7,510 nt of DNA from Gammaproteobacteria bacterium (GCA_024638345.1 JAHEKL010000014.1:1-7510), one strand, 5' to 3'. Numbered from the stretch's first letter, positions 1-6,877 are shown. The notes: generated by a model not told the origin, from the letters alone. Translations and numbers: made by a program.

Positions 1-21
1 TCCGGTATCCTGTAGCGGACA

Positions 22-75
22 GCTTCCACACTTCCACATCCCCTACTACTACTGCTGTTTTGAGTACTTATAGAG
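22..75. other. Probable oriC core (DnaA boxes, C run, DnaA-trio array)
   Basis: This looks like the part of a replication origin where DnaA loads and first opens the duplex. Seen: the 8-mer CTTCCACA occurs twice in perfect tandem (23-30, 31-38). Each copy matches 6 of 9 bases of the DnaA box TTATCCACA, with the CCACA half intact. TCCCC follows (39-43). Then CTACTACTACTGCTG runs from 43 to 57, so the opposite strand reads 3'-GAT GAT GAT GAC GAC-5'. TTTTGAGTACTTATAG (58-73) is richer in A and T. Known: the order DnaA box, GC-rich spacer, DnaA-trios, unwinding site defines the basal unwinding system of origins such as that of Bacillus subtilis, and dnaN is a classic origin neighbour. Inferred: this is the dnaA-dnaN intergenic origin, with further DnaA boxes probably left of the window. 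The boxes are degenerate, so confidence is moderate. Confidence 0.62.
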
Positions 76-133
76 AGGTAGAAGAGAGTTTCCCCTTGAA
101 AACCGGACAGCCCAACCCCCTCGTGAGGCCCGG

Positions 134-1249
134 ATGAAATTCACGATCACCCGTCAGAACCTGCATCAGGGCCTGAGTGCCGTATCGGCCAGCATCCCGT
201 CCAAGACCACACTCCCTGTGCTGTCGAACATCCTCTTCGAGGCGCGGGGAGACGGGATTCGCATGAGTGGGACGGATCTGGACGTAGGTGTGCGTGTGTC
301 CGCGCCCGCGGATGTGACGGAGGACGGCAGTCTGACAGCTCCGGGAAAGAAGCTCCAGGAGATCGCCAAAGAGCTCGCAGACCAGCCGGTCGTGGTGAAC
401 ACGCGTGGGGACCAGCTGGAGCTGGAGTGTGGGCGCTCGAAGTTCAAGCTGAATGGTCTGCCCTCATCCGATTTCCCATCCTTGCCCGAGGTCGCGTTCG
501 AGGGAGGATGGACGGCTACGGGAAAGGACCTCCTGTCCCTGATCCGTCATACCTCGTTCGCGGTGTCCACCGAGGAGAGTCGACCTGTGCTGAACGGTGT
601 ACTTTGGGAGCTTCGGGACGGCGAGATGCGGATGGTGGCGACGAACGGGCATCGGCTGGCGAAGATGACCGTCCCGGCAGGACCGTCCCTCGAAACCACG
701 ACACAGCTGATCGTCCCGCCTGCAGCGTTGGGTCACGTACAGCGTCTATTCAACGTCGGTGATACGGTGAAGGTAGCTCGATCCGGCAATCACCTCGGTT
801 TTGCCTCGAATGGGACCGAGGTCTACACGAGGCTGATCGAGGGTACGTATCCGAACTACGAGCAAGTGATTCCCAAGGACAATGACCGGGTGGCGATTCT
901 TCAGAGATCCACGCTGGAGTCGGCGGTGCGCCGCGTGGCTGCGGTCGCATCGGATCAGACGCATCGGATCCGCATGGAGTTCCAGGGAGAGAACCTCGAG
1001 TTGAACGTGCTCACACCGGATCTGGGTGAGGCGCACGATGAGTTGGAAGTCAGCTACGATGGGGAGCCTCTAGCGATCGGATTCAATGCGAACTATCTGC
1101 TCGAGGTGCTGCGGTACGTGGGAACCGACGAGGTCCGGATGAGCTTCAAGGCCCCCGAGAGGGCGGCCACGGTGGAACCGGTCGTCGGAGATGGGGATGA
1201 GGAGATGGACTATCTCTGTCTCGTCATGCCACTCAGGCTGGTGGACTAG
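134..1249 (+). CDS. dnaN: DNA polymerase III subunit beta (sliding clamp)
   Basis: The protein forms the ring-shaped dimer that encircles DNA and holds the replicative polymerase, clamp loader, MutS, ligase and other clients on the template. Its 371 residues are full length for the family (about 365-380) and fit three similar clamp domains (roughly 1-120, 121-245, 246-371). Recognisable family segments are the N-terminal MKFTITRQNL, the stretch SKTTLPVLSNILFEA, TDLDVGVRV, RPVLNGVLWE followed by ATNGHRLA, EGTYPNYEQVIP, and the C-terminal VMPLRL, which belongs to the hydrophobic client-binding pocket. The ATG is preceded by GAGG at 125-128 with a 5-nt spacer, and the N-terminus aligns with the family start. 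Upstream lies a probable origin. Downstream the gene converges with pyrE, so the common dnaN-recF-gyrB order is not kept here. Confidence 0.98.
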   Translation: MKFTITRQNLHQGLSAVSASIPSKTTLPVLSNILFEARGDGIRMSGTDLDVGVRVSAPADVTEDGSLTAPGKKLQEIAKELADQPVVVNTRGDQLELECGRSKFKLNGLPSSDFPSLPEVAFEGGWTATGKDLLSLIRHTSFAVSTEESRPVLNGVLWELRDGEMRMVATNGHRLAKMTVPAGPSLETTTQLIVPPAALGHVQRLFNVGDTVKVARSGNHLGFASNGTEVYTRLIEGTYPNYEQVIPKDNDRVAILQRSTLESAVRRVAAVASDQTHRIRMEFQGENLELNVLTPDLGEAHDELEVSYDGEPLAIGFNANYLLEVLRYVGTDEVRMSFKAPERAATVEPVVGDGDEEMDYLCLVMPLRLVD

Positions 1250-1262
1250 AAGCCGTCCACCG
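1239..1262. terminator. Inverted repeat between convergent dnaN and pyrE
   Basis: GTGGAC (1241-1246) and GTCCAC (1255-1260) are perfect reverse complements around an 8-nt loop. The stem extends by a G-C pair (1240/1261) and a T-G wobble (1239/1262). It overlaps the dnaN stop codon (1247-1249) and lies just past the pyrE stop, so it could slow transcripts from either side. No T tract follows on either strand, so a classical intrinsic terminator is not supported. A Rho-aided end or chance is possible. Confidence 0.3.
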
Positions 1263-1269
1263 CCGGGCT

Positions 1270-1839
1270 CTACTCGGGTACGGCCTTCCCGGAGGCGTGT
1301 ATCAACTCGGCGGCGGTGAAGAGCGTGATCAGTGGGTAGCCAGCTCGGGCTACGGCCTCGGAGCCTCCCTCCTCGCGATTGACGAGCGTGAGCACACCGA
1401 GGATCCGCGCACGGTGCTCCTCCAGGACCTCGATCGCCTCGAGCGTGCTCGCTCCGGTCGTCAGAGTGTCCTCGACGACGACGGTCGGGGCATCGGTCGG
1501 CAAGCCTCCTTCAATCCGGCGGCCGGTTCCATGCTCCTTGGTACTCTTGCGGATCGTGAATGCATCAAGGGGCTCACCGTCGTGCCAGCTGGAATGCGCG
1601 ATGGCATATGCGATCGGATCGGCTCCGAGCGTCAGTCCACCTACCCAACGAGCCTCGGTGTGCCGCCTACGAATCTCCTCGAGGCCCACACGGCCCACCA
1701 GGAACTGGCCTTCGGCAGACATCGTGGTTTGCCGGCAATCGAAGTAAGATGACGAACGGGCTCCGCTGGAGAGGGTAAAGTCCCCGAGGAACAGAGAGCG
1801 TTCTACGAGGAGCGAGCGGAGGCGGCCACGTTGGTCCAT
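1270..1839 (-). CDS. pyrE: Orotate phosphoribosyltransferase
   Basis: The enzyme joins orotate to PRPP to give orotidine 5'-monophosphate and pyrophosphate, the fifth step of de novo pyrimidine synthesis, in the cytoplasm. The ATG at 1839 gives 189 residues, normal for the compact bacterial form. Visible motifs: FTLSSGARSSSYFDCR (21-36), orotate/PRPP contact segment; GGLTLGADPIA (67-77); the flexible catalytic loop RKSTKEHGTG (97-106) with K98, K101 and H103; and the PRPP-binding motif VVVEDTLTTGAS (120-131) with the acidic pair E123-D124. The reading frame stays open upstream to 2052, but that extension is Arg/Pro-rich, does not resemble the family and would overlap the divergent lipoprotein gene, so the internal ATG is preferred. 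No strong Shine-Dalgarno precedes it. It converges with dnaN and shows no operon partner here. Confidence 0.93.
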   Translation of the reverse strand: MDQRGRLRSLLVERSLFLGDFTLSSGARSSSYFDCRQTTMSAEGQFLVGRVGLEEIRRRHTEARWVGGLTLGADPIAYAIAHSSWHDGEPLDAFTIRKSTKEHGTGRRIEGGLPTDAPTVVVEDTLTTGASTLEAIEVLEEHRARILGVLTLVNREEGGSEAVARAGYPLITLFTAAELIHASGKAVPE

Positions 1840-1915
1840 GCCATAGAACTGCGACCACCGCAGAGCCTCGTCAAGCAGAGGGAGAATCGACTCTGAGGAA
1901 GGTCGAACGGATAGG

Positions 1916-1936
1916 TGGAGGTAGGTTGTACCTCCG
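1916..1936 (+). promoter_or_regulatory. Hairpin enclosing the RBS and TTG start of the lipoprotein gene
   Basis: GGAGGTA (1917-1923) and TACCTCC (1929-1935) are perfect reverse complements with a 5-nt loop, GGTTG, plus a possible T-G wobble at 1916/1936. The left arm contains the Shine-Dalgarno GGAGG (1917-1921), and the TTG start (1926-1928) lies in the loop. In the mRNA this would hide the ribosome binding site. As DNA it could be a small palindromic operator in the divergent pyrE/lipoprotein promoter region. The pairing is seen; its function is inferred. Confidence 0.5.
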
Positions 1937-2930
1937 GCGCGTACCCAGAGCGGTTCTGGTCGCCGTGGTGGTGGGCGGCTGCGGAGCGGACGGTGTTCTG
2001 GATCCGACGGGCCACTTCGGACAGAACGGGCGGATCCAGGTCGAGGTGACATCCCTGCTTCCCGGTGACGCGCAGACGGGGCGACTGGACGAGATTCTCA
2101 TCTGGGCATCGAATGGTCCCTGGCTCCTCACCGAGCGGGTGAGCTACGAGGGGAACCTGGGTGGTGAGGCGCTCCGAGCCAGCCGGCTGAATCCCGGCGA
2201 TCTCGCGCGGGAGTATGCGTCTCTCGTGCAGCAGCTGAACCAGACTCAGGGCCTTCGTTTGTTTGGGGGGGCCGTACCCCAGGATCTCGAGCCACAGTGC
2301 GGGGGCACCCTTCCCTCGACTCGAGTAGTGTTCATCATCGAGGACGATGTCCGTGGTGAAGTGGCCCGCTGGGCTCGCTGTGCCGAGGGGACGCTCTTCA
2401 GCTTCGAGCCGGGAAGCGCGGCGCCGGACGCGGGGGCAGCTCGGGTGATCACCGCCGGACAGCTCACCAGGTTCTTCACGCTCGGGGAGGCATCGGCTTC
2501 CAGCTACGGAGGCACGATCCCCTTCGCGGCCCTGGAGCAGGGTGAGGACTCCCCGGCCAGGGAGGAGGTCTCACGCGCTTTCGTGTCATCGGACGGAGAG
2601 GTGCCGGACGACTTCATCTTGTTCTGGAGAGAACACGCGGGCCCCGTGGCTTCTCTCCCTCGAGTGGATTGGGCGTCCGAGATGGTCCTGCTGATCGCTG
2701 TCGGTCTGCGTCGGGAACGAGGCAACGTCGTGCGAACCCGCCGCGTACTTCCCCTCGGGGCGGCGACCGGGACGCGGGTCGAAGTGCTCGAGCAGGTACC
2801 GGGCGACTTCTGCTCGCCCGCCGCGGCCAACATCTATCCATTTCAGCTCGTCCTGGTGCCCACGGAAGATGTCCAGCTGCCGATCGACTTCACCGACCCG
2901 CGGGTCGAGCGCGTGCCATGCGGCGCATGA
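1926..2930 (+). CDS. Putative lipoprotein with PrcB_C-like C-terminal domain
   Basis: Function is unknown; it is predicted to be a membrane-anchored envelope protein. The 334-residue product starts with a positive segment (RRVPR), a hydrophobic run (AVLVAVVVG) and a lipobox VGGC whose Cys19 would be lipidated. The next ~180 residues match no family I know and carry Cys residues in QCGG and RCAEG that might form a disulfide. The last ~125 residues (about 209-334) fit the PrcB_C pattern: FW, then P.VDW..EMVLLIAVG, RTRRV, a VEVLEQVPG strand and IYPFQLVLVP. PrcB is known as a partner of the treponemal PrtP protease, but related domains are widespread in secreted proteins of unknown role. The TTG start is chosen because it alone keeps the signal peptide intact and has GGAGG 4 nt upstream. 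No usual start codon lies nearby upstream in frame. It is divergent from pyrE and 67 nt before the kinase gene. Confidence 0.75.
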   Translation: MYLRRVPRAVLVAVVVGGCGADGVLDPTGHFGQNGRIQVEVTSLLPGDAQTGRLDEILIWASNGPWLLTERVSYEGNLGGEALRASRLNPGDLAREYASLVQQLNQTQGLRLFGGAVPQDLEPQCGGTLPSTRVVFIIEDDVRGEVARWARCAEGTLFSFEPGSAAPDAGAARVITAGQLTRFFTLGEASASSYGGTIPFAALEQGEDSPAREEVSRAFVSSDGEVPDDFILFWREHAGPVASLPRVDWASEMVLLIAVGLRRERGNVVRTRRVLPLGAATGTRVEVLEQVPGDFCSPAAANIYPFQLVLVPTEDVQLPIDFTDPRVERVPCGA

Positions 2931-2997
2931 ACGCCCCGGGATGGGCTAGAGAGATGCGAGAGCTGGAGCCCCCGGCGGTGCGTGAGGGAGTTGGTTC

Positions 2998-4464
2998 ATG
3001 AGTCTTCGGCGCAAGTATATCCTGGTCTTCGTCGGATTCTGTCTCCTCTTGACCCTGGGGGGCGGCTGGCTCGCATGGCGAGCGGCGAGCGGAGCCCTCG
3101 AGAGGGAGCTCGATCAGAAGCTGGTCTGGGTAGCGGGGGCGGCAGCGGAGGTCGGGCTGCAGGCGAACCCTCTCCTCGCGCTGCAACCCGGAGACGAGAA
3201 CAGCTCGCTCTATCAGCCGAATCGTGAGCGGCTCCTTCGCCTCCTGACGTACGTGGACGAGGCGCACATCTTTCGCCGGGACAACACGGTGATCGTCACG
3301 ACCGACTCCCCGCAGGCTTATCCGATCGGGACGCCGCTGCGGTGGCTGGACGCCTACGCACCGGAGCTCGCGACCGCGTGGACCACGGGGGAAGCGGTTT
3401 CTCCCCTATTCGAAGGACAGGACGGTCGGTTCTACAAGTACGGCTTCAAGAGGCTGGAGCAGAGCGACGCGATGCTCACGGTGCTCATGCGGGCCGACTA
3501 TCTGGCTCCGCTCAGCCAGTTTCGTCGCACCCTGCTGCTCGGCTCCTTCGGAACGGCGATTCTCGCGGCGCTCATCGCCGCCATGTTGGCCACCAACATC
3601 GTGCGGCCCCTGGAACGGCTGTCCCGGGGTGCGCTCAAGATTCAGCGGGGTCGATGGAACGACTCAGTCACGGTCGAGCGGGGAGATGAGCTCGGGCGTC
3701 TGTCGCGGGCCATGGAACGAATGAGGGTCGGGATCGTCCAGCGCGATGAGCAGTTGCGGTTGATGCTCGCACAGGTGGCGCACGAGATCCGCAACCCGCT
3801 CGGAGGCCTGGAGCTCTTCGCGACCGCGGCTCTCGAGGCGGAGGACCCGCAGGAGCGGCTCCGACTCCTCGAACGGGTGCGGCGCGAGGTCGAAGCGCTC
3901 AACGACATCATCAACGACTTTCTGACGTTCTCTCGCCCGCTCCACCCCGAGATCGAGCTGCATGACATTCGCCAGCCATTGAGGGAGGCGGCGGACCTCA
4001 TGGAGCTCCAGCTGACGGAGAACGGCGGGGGGCTCAGCGTCCGTCTTCCCGATGAGCCGTTGATGGCACGGGCCGACCCGGATCACGTCAAGCGGGCGGT
4101 GCTCAACCTCCTACAGAACGCGGGCCAGGCCGGTCGGAGGGTCTGGATGGACGCGTGGTGGAGGAACGGGGAAGCCGTGGTCTCGGTCCGTGACGACGGT
4201 CCCGGTGTAGCAGATAACCTGAGGGACCGGATCTTCGACGCGTTCGTGACCGACAAGGAGCAGGGCGCGGGACTGGGGCTTGCGATCGTGAAGAGGGTCC
4301 TGGAGACGAATGGGGCACGGGTCGTGCTCGTGAATCCTGAGGTGGAACGCGAGGCGGACGAGCCGAGCGACCCGGAAGCGCAGGGAGCCGAGTTCAGAGT
4401 GTACTTTCAGGGCTCGGAGGACCTTCCGCTGGAAGGGGCGGCAGCGAATCAGAAATCTGCATGA
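2998..4464 (+). CDS. Membrane sensor histidine kinase (NtrB/AtoS-like, HAMP)
   Basis: It is predicted to detect an extracytoplasmic signal, autophosphorylate on His and pass phosphate to the regulator encoded next to it. Domains in the 488 residues: TM1 about 7-27; an extracytoplasmic sensor of about 150 residues (28-177), perhaps a divergent Cache/PAS-like fold; TM2 about 178-199; HAMP linker about 202-254 (VRPLERLSRGALKIQRG); DHp domain with H box HEIRNPLGG, phospho-acceptor H262; then an ATPase domain with N box LNLLQNAGQ (N370, N374), G1 DDGPG (400-403 core), F box IFDAFVT (412-418) and G2 GAGLGLA (423-429). All catalytic boxes are present, so it should be active. The start ATG has GAGGGAG 7 nt upstream. 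The short tail after the ATPase core is acidic. The sensor ligand cannot be read from the sequence. Pairing with a sigma-54 regulator is typical of this kinase class. Confidence 0.93.
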   Translation: MSLRRKYILVFVGFCLLLTLGGGWLAWRAASGALERELDQKLVWVAGAAAEVGLQANPLLALQPGDENSSLYQPNRERLLRLLTYVDEAHIFRRDNTVIVTTDSPQAYPIGTPLRWLDAYAPELATAWTTGEAVSPLFEGQDGRFYKYGFKRLEQSDAMLTVLMRADYLAPLSQFRRTLLLGSFGTAILAALIAAMLATNIVRPLERLSRGALKIQRGRWNDSVTVERGDELGRLSRAMERMRVGIVQRDEQLRLMLAQVAHEIRNPLGGLELFATAALEAEDPQERLRLLERVRREVEALNDIINDFLTFSRPLHPEIELHDIRQPLREAADLMELQLTENGGGLSVRLPDEPLMARADPDHVKRAVLNLLQNAGQAGRRVWMDAWWRNGEAVVSVRDDGPGVADNLRDRIFDAFVTDKEQGAGLGLAIVKRVLETNGARVVLVNPEVEREADEPSDPEAQGAEFRVYFQGSEDLPLEGAAANQKSA

Positions 4465-4465
4465 T

Positions 4466-4498
4466 GGCCTCGGTTTTTTCGACGTTTCGGCCGAGGTG
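4466..4498 (+). promoter_or_regulatory. Intercistronic hairpin before the response regulator
   Basis: Just after the kinase stop, CCTCGG (4468-4473) can pair with CCGAGG (4491-4496) around a 17-nt loop that contains a T6 run (4474-4479), unusual in this GC-rich window. GGCC at 4466-4469 and 4489-4492 offers a competing pairing. The right arm abuts the regulator's Shine-Dalgarno GAGGGG (4498-4503), 5 nt before the ATG at 4509, so it could tune the kinase-to-regulator ratio. The T run is in the loop rather than after the stem, so it is not a standard terminator. Confidence 0.35.
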
Positions 4499-4508
4499 AG
4501 GGGGTCGG

Positions 4509-5915
4509 ATGGCGCAGATACTCATCATTGACGACCACGACTCCATGCGGGAGGGACTGGAGCTTCTCCTCCGCAAGCGAGGCCATAAGACGTTCTCCGC
4601 CGAGAACGGCGCTCGGGGCATGGAGCTTCTGGCGGAGAACGGCGCCGATCTGGTCATCACCGACCTGAAGATGGCGCACATGGACGGCCTGGAGGTCCTG
4701 AAAGCGGTCCGGGAAAACCATCCGGCCGTAGAGGTGCTCGTGATTACGGCCTACGGGACGATCGAGAAGGCCGTGGAAGCCATGAAGCTGGGCGCCGCGG
4801 ACTTCCTCACCAAGCCGTTCTCATCCGAAGAGTTCGCGGTGAAAGTCGAGCGTCTGATTCAGACGATGCAGGAGAAGGAGCTTCTGAGGCGGGAGAATCG
4901 GTCGCTGCGGGTCGAGAACACGGTGCTTCGCGAGGGGCTGGAGAGTGGGGAAGGCCCCCGGTACGGCGAGATGGTCGGCGAATCGGACGTGATGCAGAGC
5001 GTCTTTCGATGGATCGACCGGGTCGCCCGAAGCGATAGCACGGTCATGATCTATGGTGAGTCCGGAACAGGGAAGGAGCTCGTGGCGCGGGCCATTCATG
5101 CCGGTTCCGCGCGGAGGTCGGGACCCTTCGTGCGTGTGAACTGCGGCGCCCTCTCCGATAGCCTGCTCGACTCCGAGCTCTTCGGGCACGAGAAGGGTGC
5201 GTTCACCGGCGCGGAGCGACGTCGTCGGGGACGCTTCGAGCTGGCCGACGGAGGTACGCTCTTTCTGGACGAGGTCGCCACGGTCGCCCCGCAGACGCAG
5301 GTGCGACTCCTCCGGGTGCTTCAGGAGCGAGAGCTGGAGCGTGTCGGCGGTGAGGAGACGATCCCGGTGGATGTGCGGATCATTGCTGCGACCAACCAGC
5401 CAGTCGACCGCCTGTTGGGTGGTTCGGGGTTTCGGGAGGATCTGTTCTACCGGCTACACGTGGTTCCACTGACTCTTCCTCCGCTCCGGGAAAGGCAGGA
5501 CGATATCCCGATCCTGGCAAGGCACTTCGTGGAGAAGCTCAGAGAGCGGACCTGCGCCTCGGTGACCTCGATCACCGACCACGCGATGAAGCGGCTCGGC
5601 GCGTATGCCTGGCCCGGAAACGTCCGAGAGCTGGAGAACGTGATCGAGCGAGCGCTGGTCATGGCCGATGCACAGGAGTTGGACGTCGCGGATCTCCCGC
5701 CCCTGGAAGCTCCGGACCTGCCACCCGGCGTGGCGACGGGTCGTCTGTCACGCTCCGGCATGGATCTGAACCAGATCGTGGAAGGGATGGAGGAGCGTCT
5801 GCTGAGGCAGGCTCTGGATCAGGCGAAGGGCGTCAAGGCGGAAGCGGCTCGACTCCTGGGTCTGAAGCCGAGCGCGCTCTACTACAAGCTCGAGAAGTAC
5901 GGGATCGAGGCATGA
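4509..5915 (+). CDS. Sigma-54-dependent response regulator (NtrC family)
   Basis: This is a transcription activator that, when phosphorylated, should oligomerise and use ATP to open promoters bound by RNA polymerase-sigma54. The receiver domain (1-120) has the acidic pair D8/D9, phospho-acceptor D52 in VITDLKM, T80 and K102 in LTKPF. A Leu/Glu-rich helical linker (about 121-150) leads to the AAA+ domain (about 155-390): Walker A GESGTGKE (183-190), the sigma54-contacting GAFTGA loop (230-235), Walker B TLFLDE with D254-E255, FREDLFYRL (308-316), and sensor II WPGNVREL with R373. The C-terminus (443-468) is a Fis-type helix-turn-helix, AEAARLLGLKPSALYYKLEK. At 468 residues it is a standard complete member with nothing missing. 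It follows its likely cognate kinase, and its stop overlaps the next gene's ATG by 4 nt. Its target promoters are not identifiable here. Confidence 0.96.
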   Translation: MAQILIIDDHDSMREGLELLLRKRGHKTFSAENGARGMELLAENGADLVITDLKMAHMDGLEVLKAVRENHPAVEVLVITAYGTIEKAVEAMKLGAADFLTKPFSSEEFAVKVERLIQTMQEKELLRRENRSLRVENTVLREGLESGEGPRYGEMVGESDVMQSVFRWIDRVARSDSTVMIYGESGTGKELVARAIHAGSARRSGPFVRVNCGALSDSLLDSELFGHEKGAFTGAERRRRGRFELADGGTLFLDEVATVAPQTQVRLLRVLQERELERVGGEETIPVDVRIIAATNQPVDRLLGGSGFREDLFYRLHVVPLTLPPLRERQDDIPILARHFVEKLRERTCASVTSITDHAMKRLGAYAWPGNVRELENVIERALVMADAQELDVADLPPLEAPDLPPGVATGRLSRSGMDLNQIVEGMEERLLRQALDQAKGVKAEAARLLGLKPSALYYKLEKYGIEA

Positions 5916-6877
5916 GGAGCCGGATCTTCGCTTCGATGAGGCCCTGGCGGGGTCTGGGCTCGATGGTCGCGGCAACCGTGGCCTTGGGGTGCTTCGGCGT
6001 TTCGGCGTCCGCCCAGACCTCCACAGTGGACGCAGGGGCCGAGTACGAGGCCGCTCTCCTCGCGTACGACACCCTCCTCGAAGACCGCGAAACCACGTTC
6101 TCACGCTACGAGCAGGCGCTCGACCGAGTGGACGCGGCCAGGAGGGCCGCGGACGAGGATGCCCGGGCGCGGGCCCATGCCTCGTTTCAGGTCGTGGCCT
6201 TCGATCTGATGGATCTGGAGGTTCAGGTGGAACAGGCGGCTGCGAGGGCGGCCTTGGCGCGATCCGCCTACCTCCGGACCCTCGAGGTCCGCGAAGAGGC
6301 GTTGCTGGCCCTGATCAGCGACGATGACGGACGGAGTAACCTGGCTGAGGCAGCCTTGCTCGAGGAATGGCGGCAGATTCGCACCCGGACGCTCGCGGTA
6401 CAAGCGGATGGGATCCCGGTCGACGCGGCCGAGCTTCGTCCGGTGCCCGAGCTGACGGTGGATCCGCGGGACGGGCCGGTCGAATCGCTGGAGAAGGCGC
6501 TCTTCATGGAGGAGCAGGCCTCTTCCTACGACTCTCTGATCGTGGACCTCGATTCACAGGTGCGAGATCTCGAACGCCAGATGCAGCAGAGACAGAGCGT
6601 ACAGGATCTGCTCAGGGACGTGGGGCGGTTCGGCTCGGACTTCGTGCAGGGGGATCCCCCCGGTCTGGCGCCGGTCCCGGACGCCGTGCCGGAGACGGGC
6701 ACGACCACCAGCACGGCGGATGGGGTGCCCGATCCAGACGCGGCGCTCGCGCAGCTCCCACTCCCAGAGCAGATCGCGCTTCTTCGTGGAGCGCGGGATC
6801 TGGCGATCCAGTACCGTAATCAAGCGCTCGCGATGGCGAGGGTATTCAGAGATCGAGCCGAGGGAATGCGACCGTGA
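5912..6877 (+). CDS. Exported coiled-coil protein, function unknown
   Basis: I do not recognise this family. The 321-residue product has a signal peptide: basic MRSRIFASMRPWR, a hydrophobic stretch around 15-30, and a plausible cleavage site ASA|QT after residue 34. The mature part is strongly helical and rich in Ala, Glu, Arg and Leu. There are long heptad-like segments at about 42-135 and 190-235, a Pro/Gly/Thr-rich, probably disordered linker at about 245-280, and a final helix at about 285-318. A periplasmic structural or scaffold role would fit, but no catalytic motif is visible. The ATG overlaps the regulator's stop (ATGA) and its own stop overlaps the next start (GTGA), so translation is probably coupled through all three genes. 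Internal Met9 or Met18 could serve as starts; Met1 gives the best signal peptide n-region. Confidence 0.72.
   Translation: MRSRIFASMRPWRGLGSMVAATVALGCFGVSASAQTSTVDAGAEYEAALLAYDTLLEDRETTFSRYEQALDRVDAARRAADEDARARAHASFQVVAFDLMDLEVQVEQAAARAALARSAYLRTLEVREEALLALISDDDGRSNLAEAALLEEWRQIRTRTLAVQADGIPVDAAELRPVPELTVDPRDGPVESLEKALFMEEQASSYDSLIVDLDSQVRDLERQMQQRQSVQDLLRDVGRFGSDFVQGDPPGLAPVPDAVPETGTTTSTADGVPDPDAALAQLPLPEQIALLRGARDLAIQYRNQALAMARVFRDRAEGMRP

Noticed and set aside
60..87. Sigma70-like promoter for dnaN (TTGAGT at 60-65, TATAGA at 69-74)
   Set aside because: The two hexamers are not at a workable distance from each other, and neither has a convincing partner at 16-18 nt. The AT-rich bases are better explained as the origin opening region.
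1840..1874. Promoter for pyrE (TTGACG on the - strand, 1874-1869)
   Set aside because: At 17 nt spacing the -10 would read CAGTTC, a poor match, and better hexamers are spaced too far and run into the start codon.
1840..2052. N-terminal extension of pyrE on the - strand up to 2052
   Set aside because: The extra ~70 residues are Arg/Pro/Ser-rich, unlike orotate phosphoribosyltransferases, and overlap the well-supported signal peptide region of the divergent lipoprotein gene. The ATG at 1839 gives the usual family N-terminus.
4063..4080. Sigma-54 promoter-like TGGCACG inside the kinase gene
   Set aside because: The -24 half is good, but the -12 element (TTGC) is absent; GACCC lies there instead. 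No convincing -24/-12 site was seen in any intergenic gap.
5513..5530. Second -24/-12-like sequence (TGGCAAG, TTCGT) in the regulator gene
   Set aside because: It lacks the conserved GC of the -12 element and lies in a conserved coding segment.
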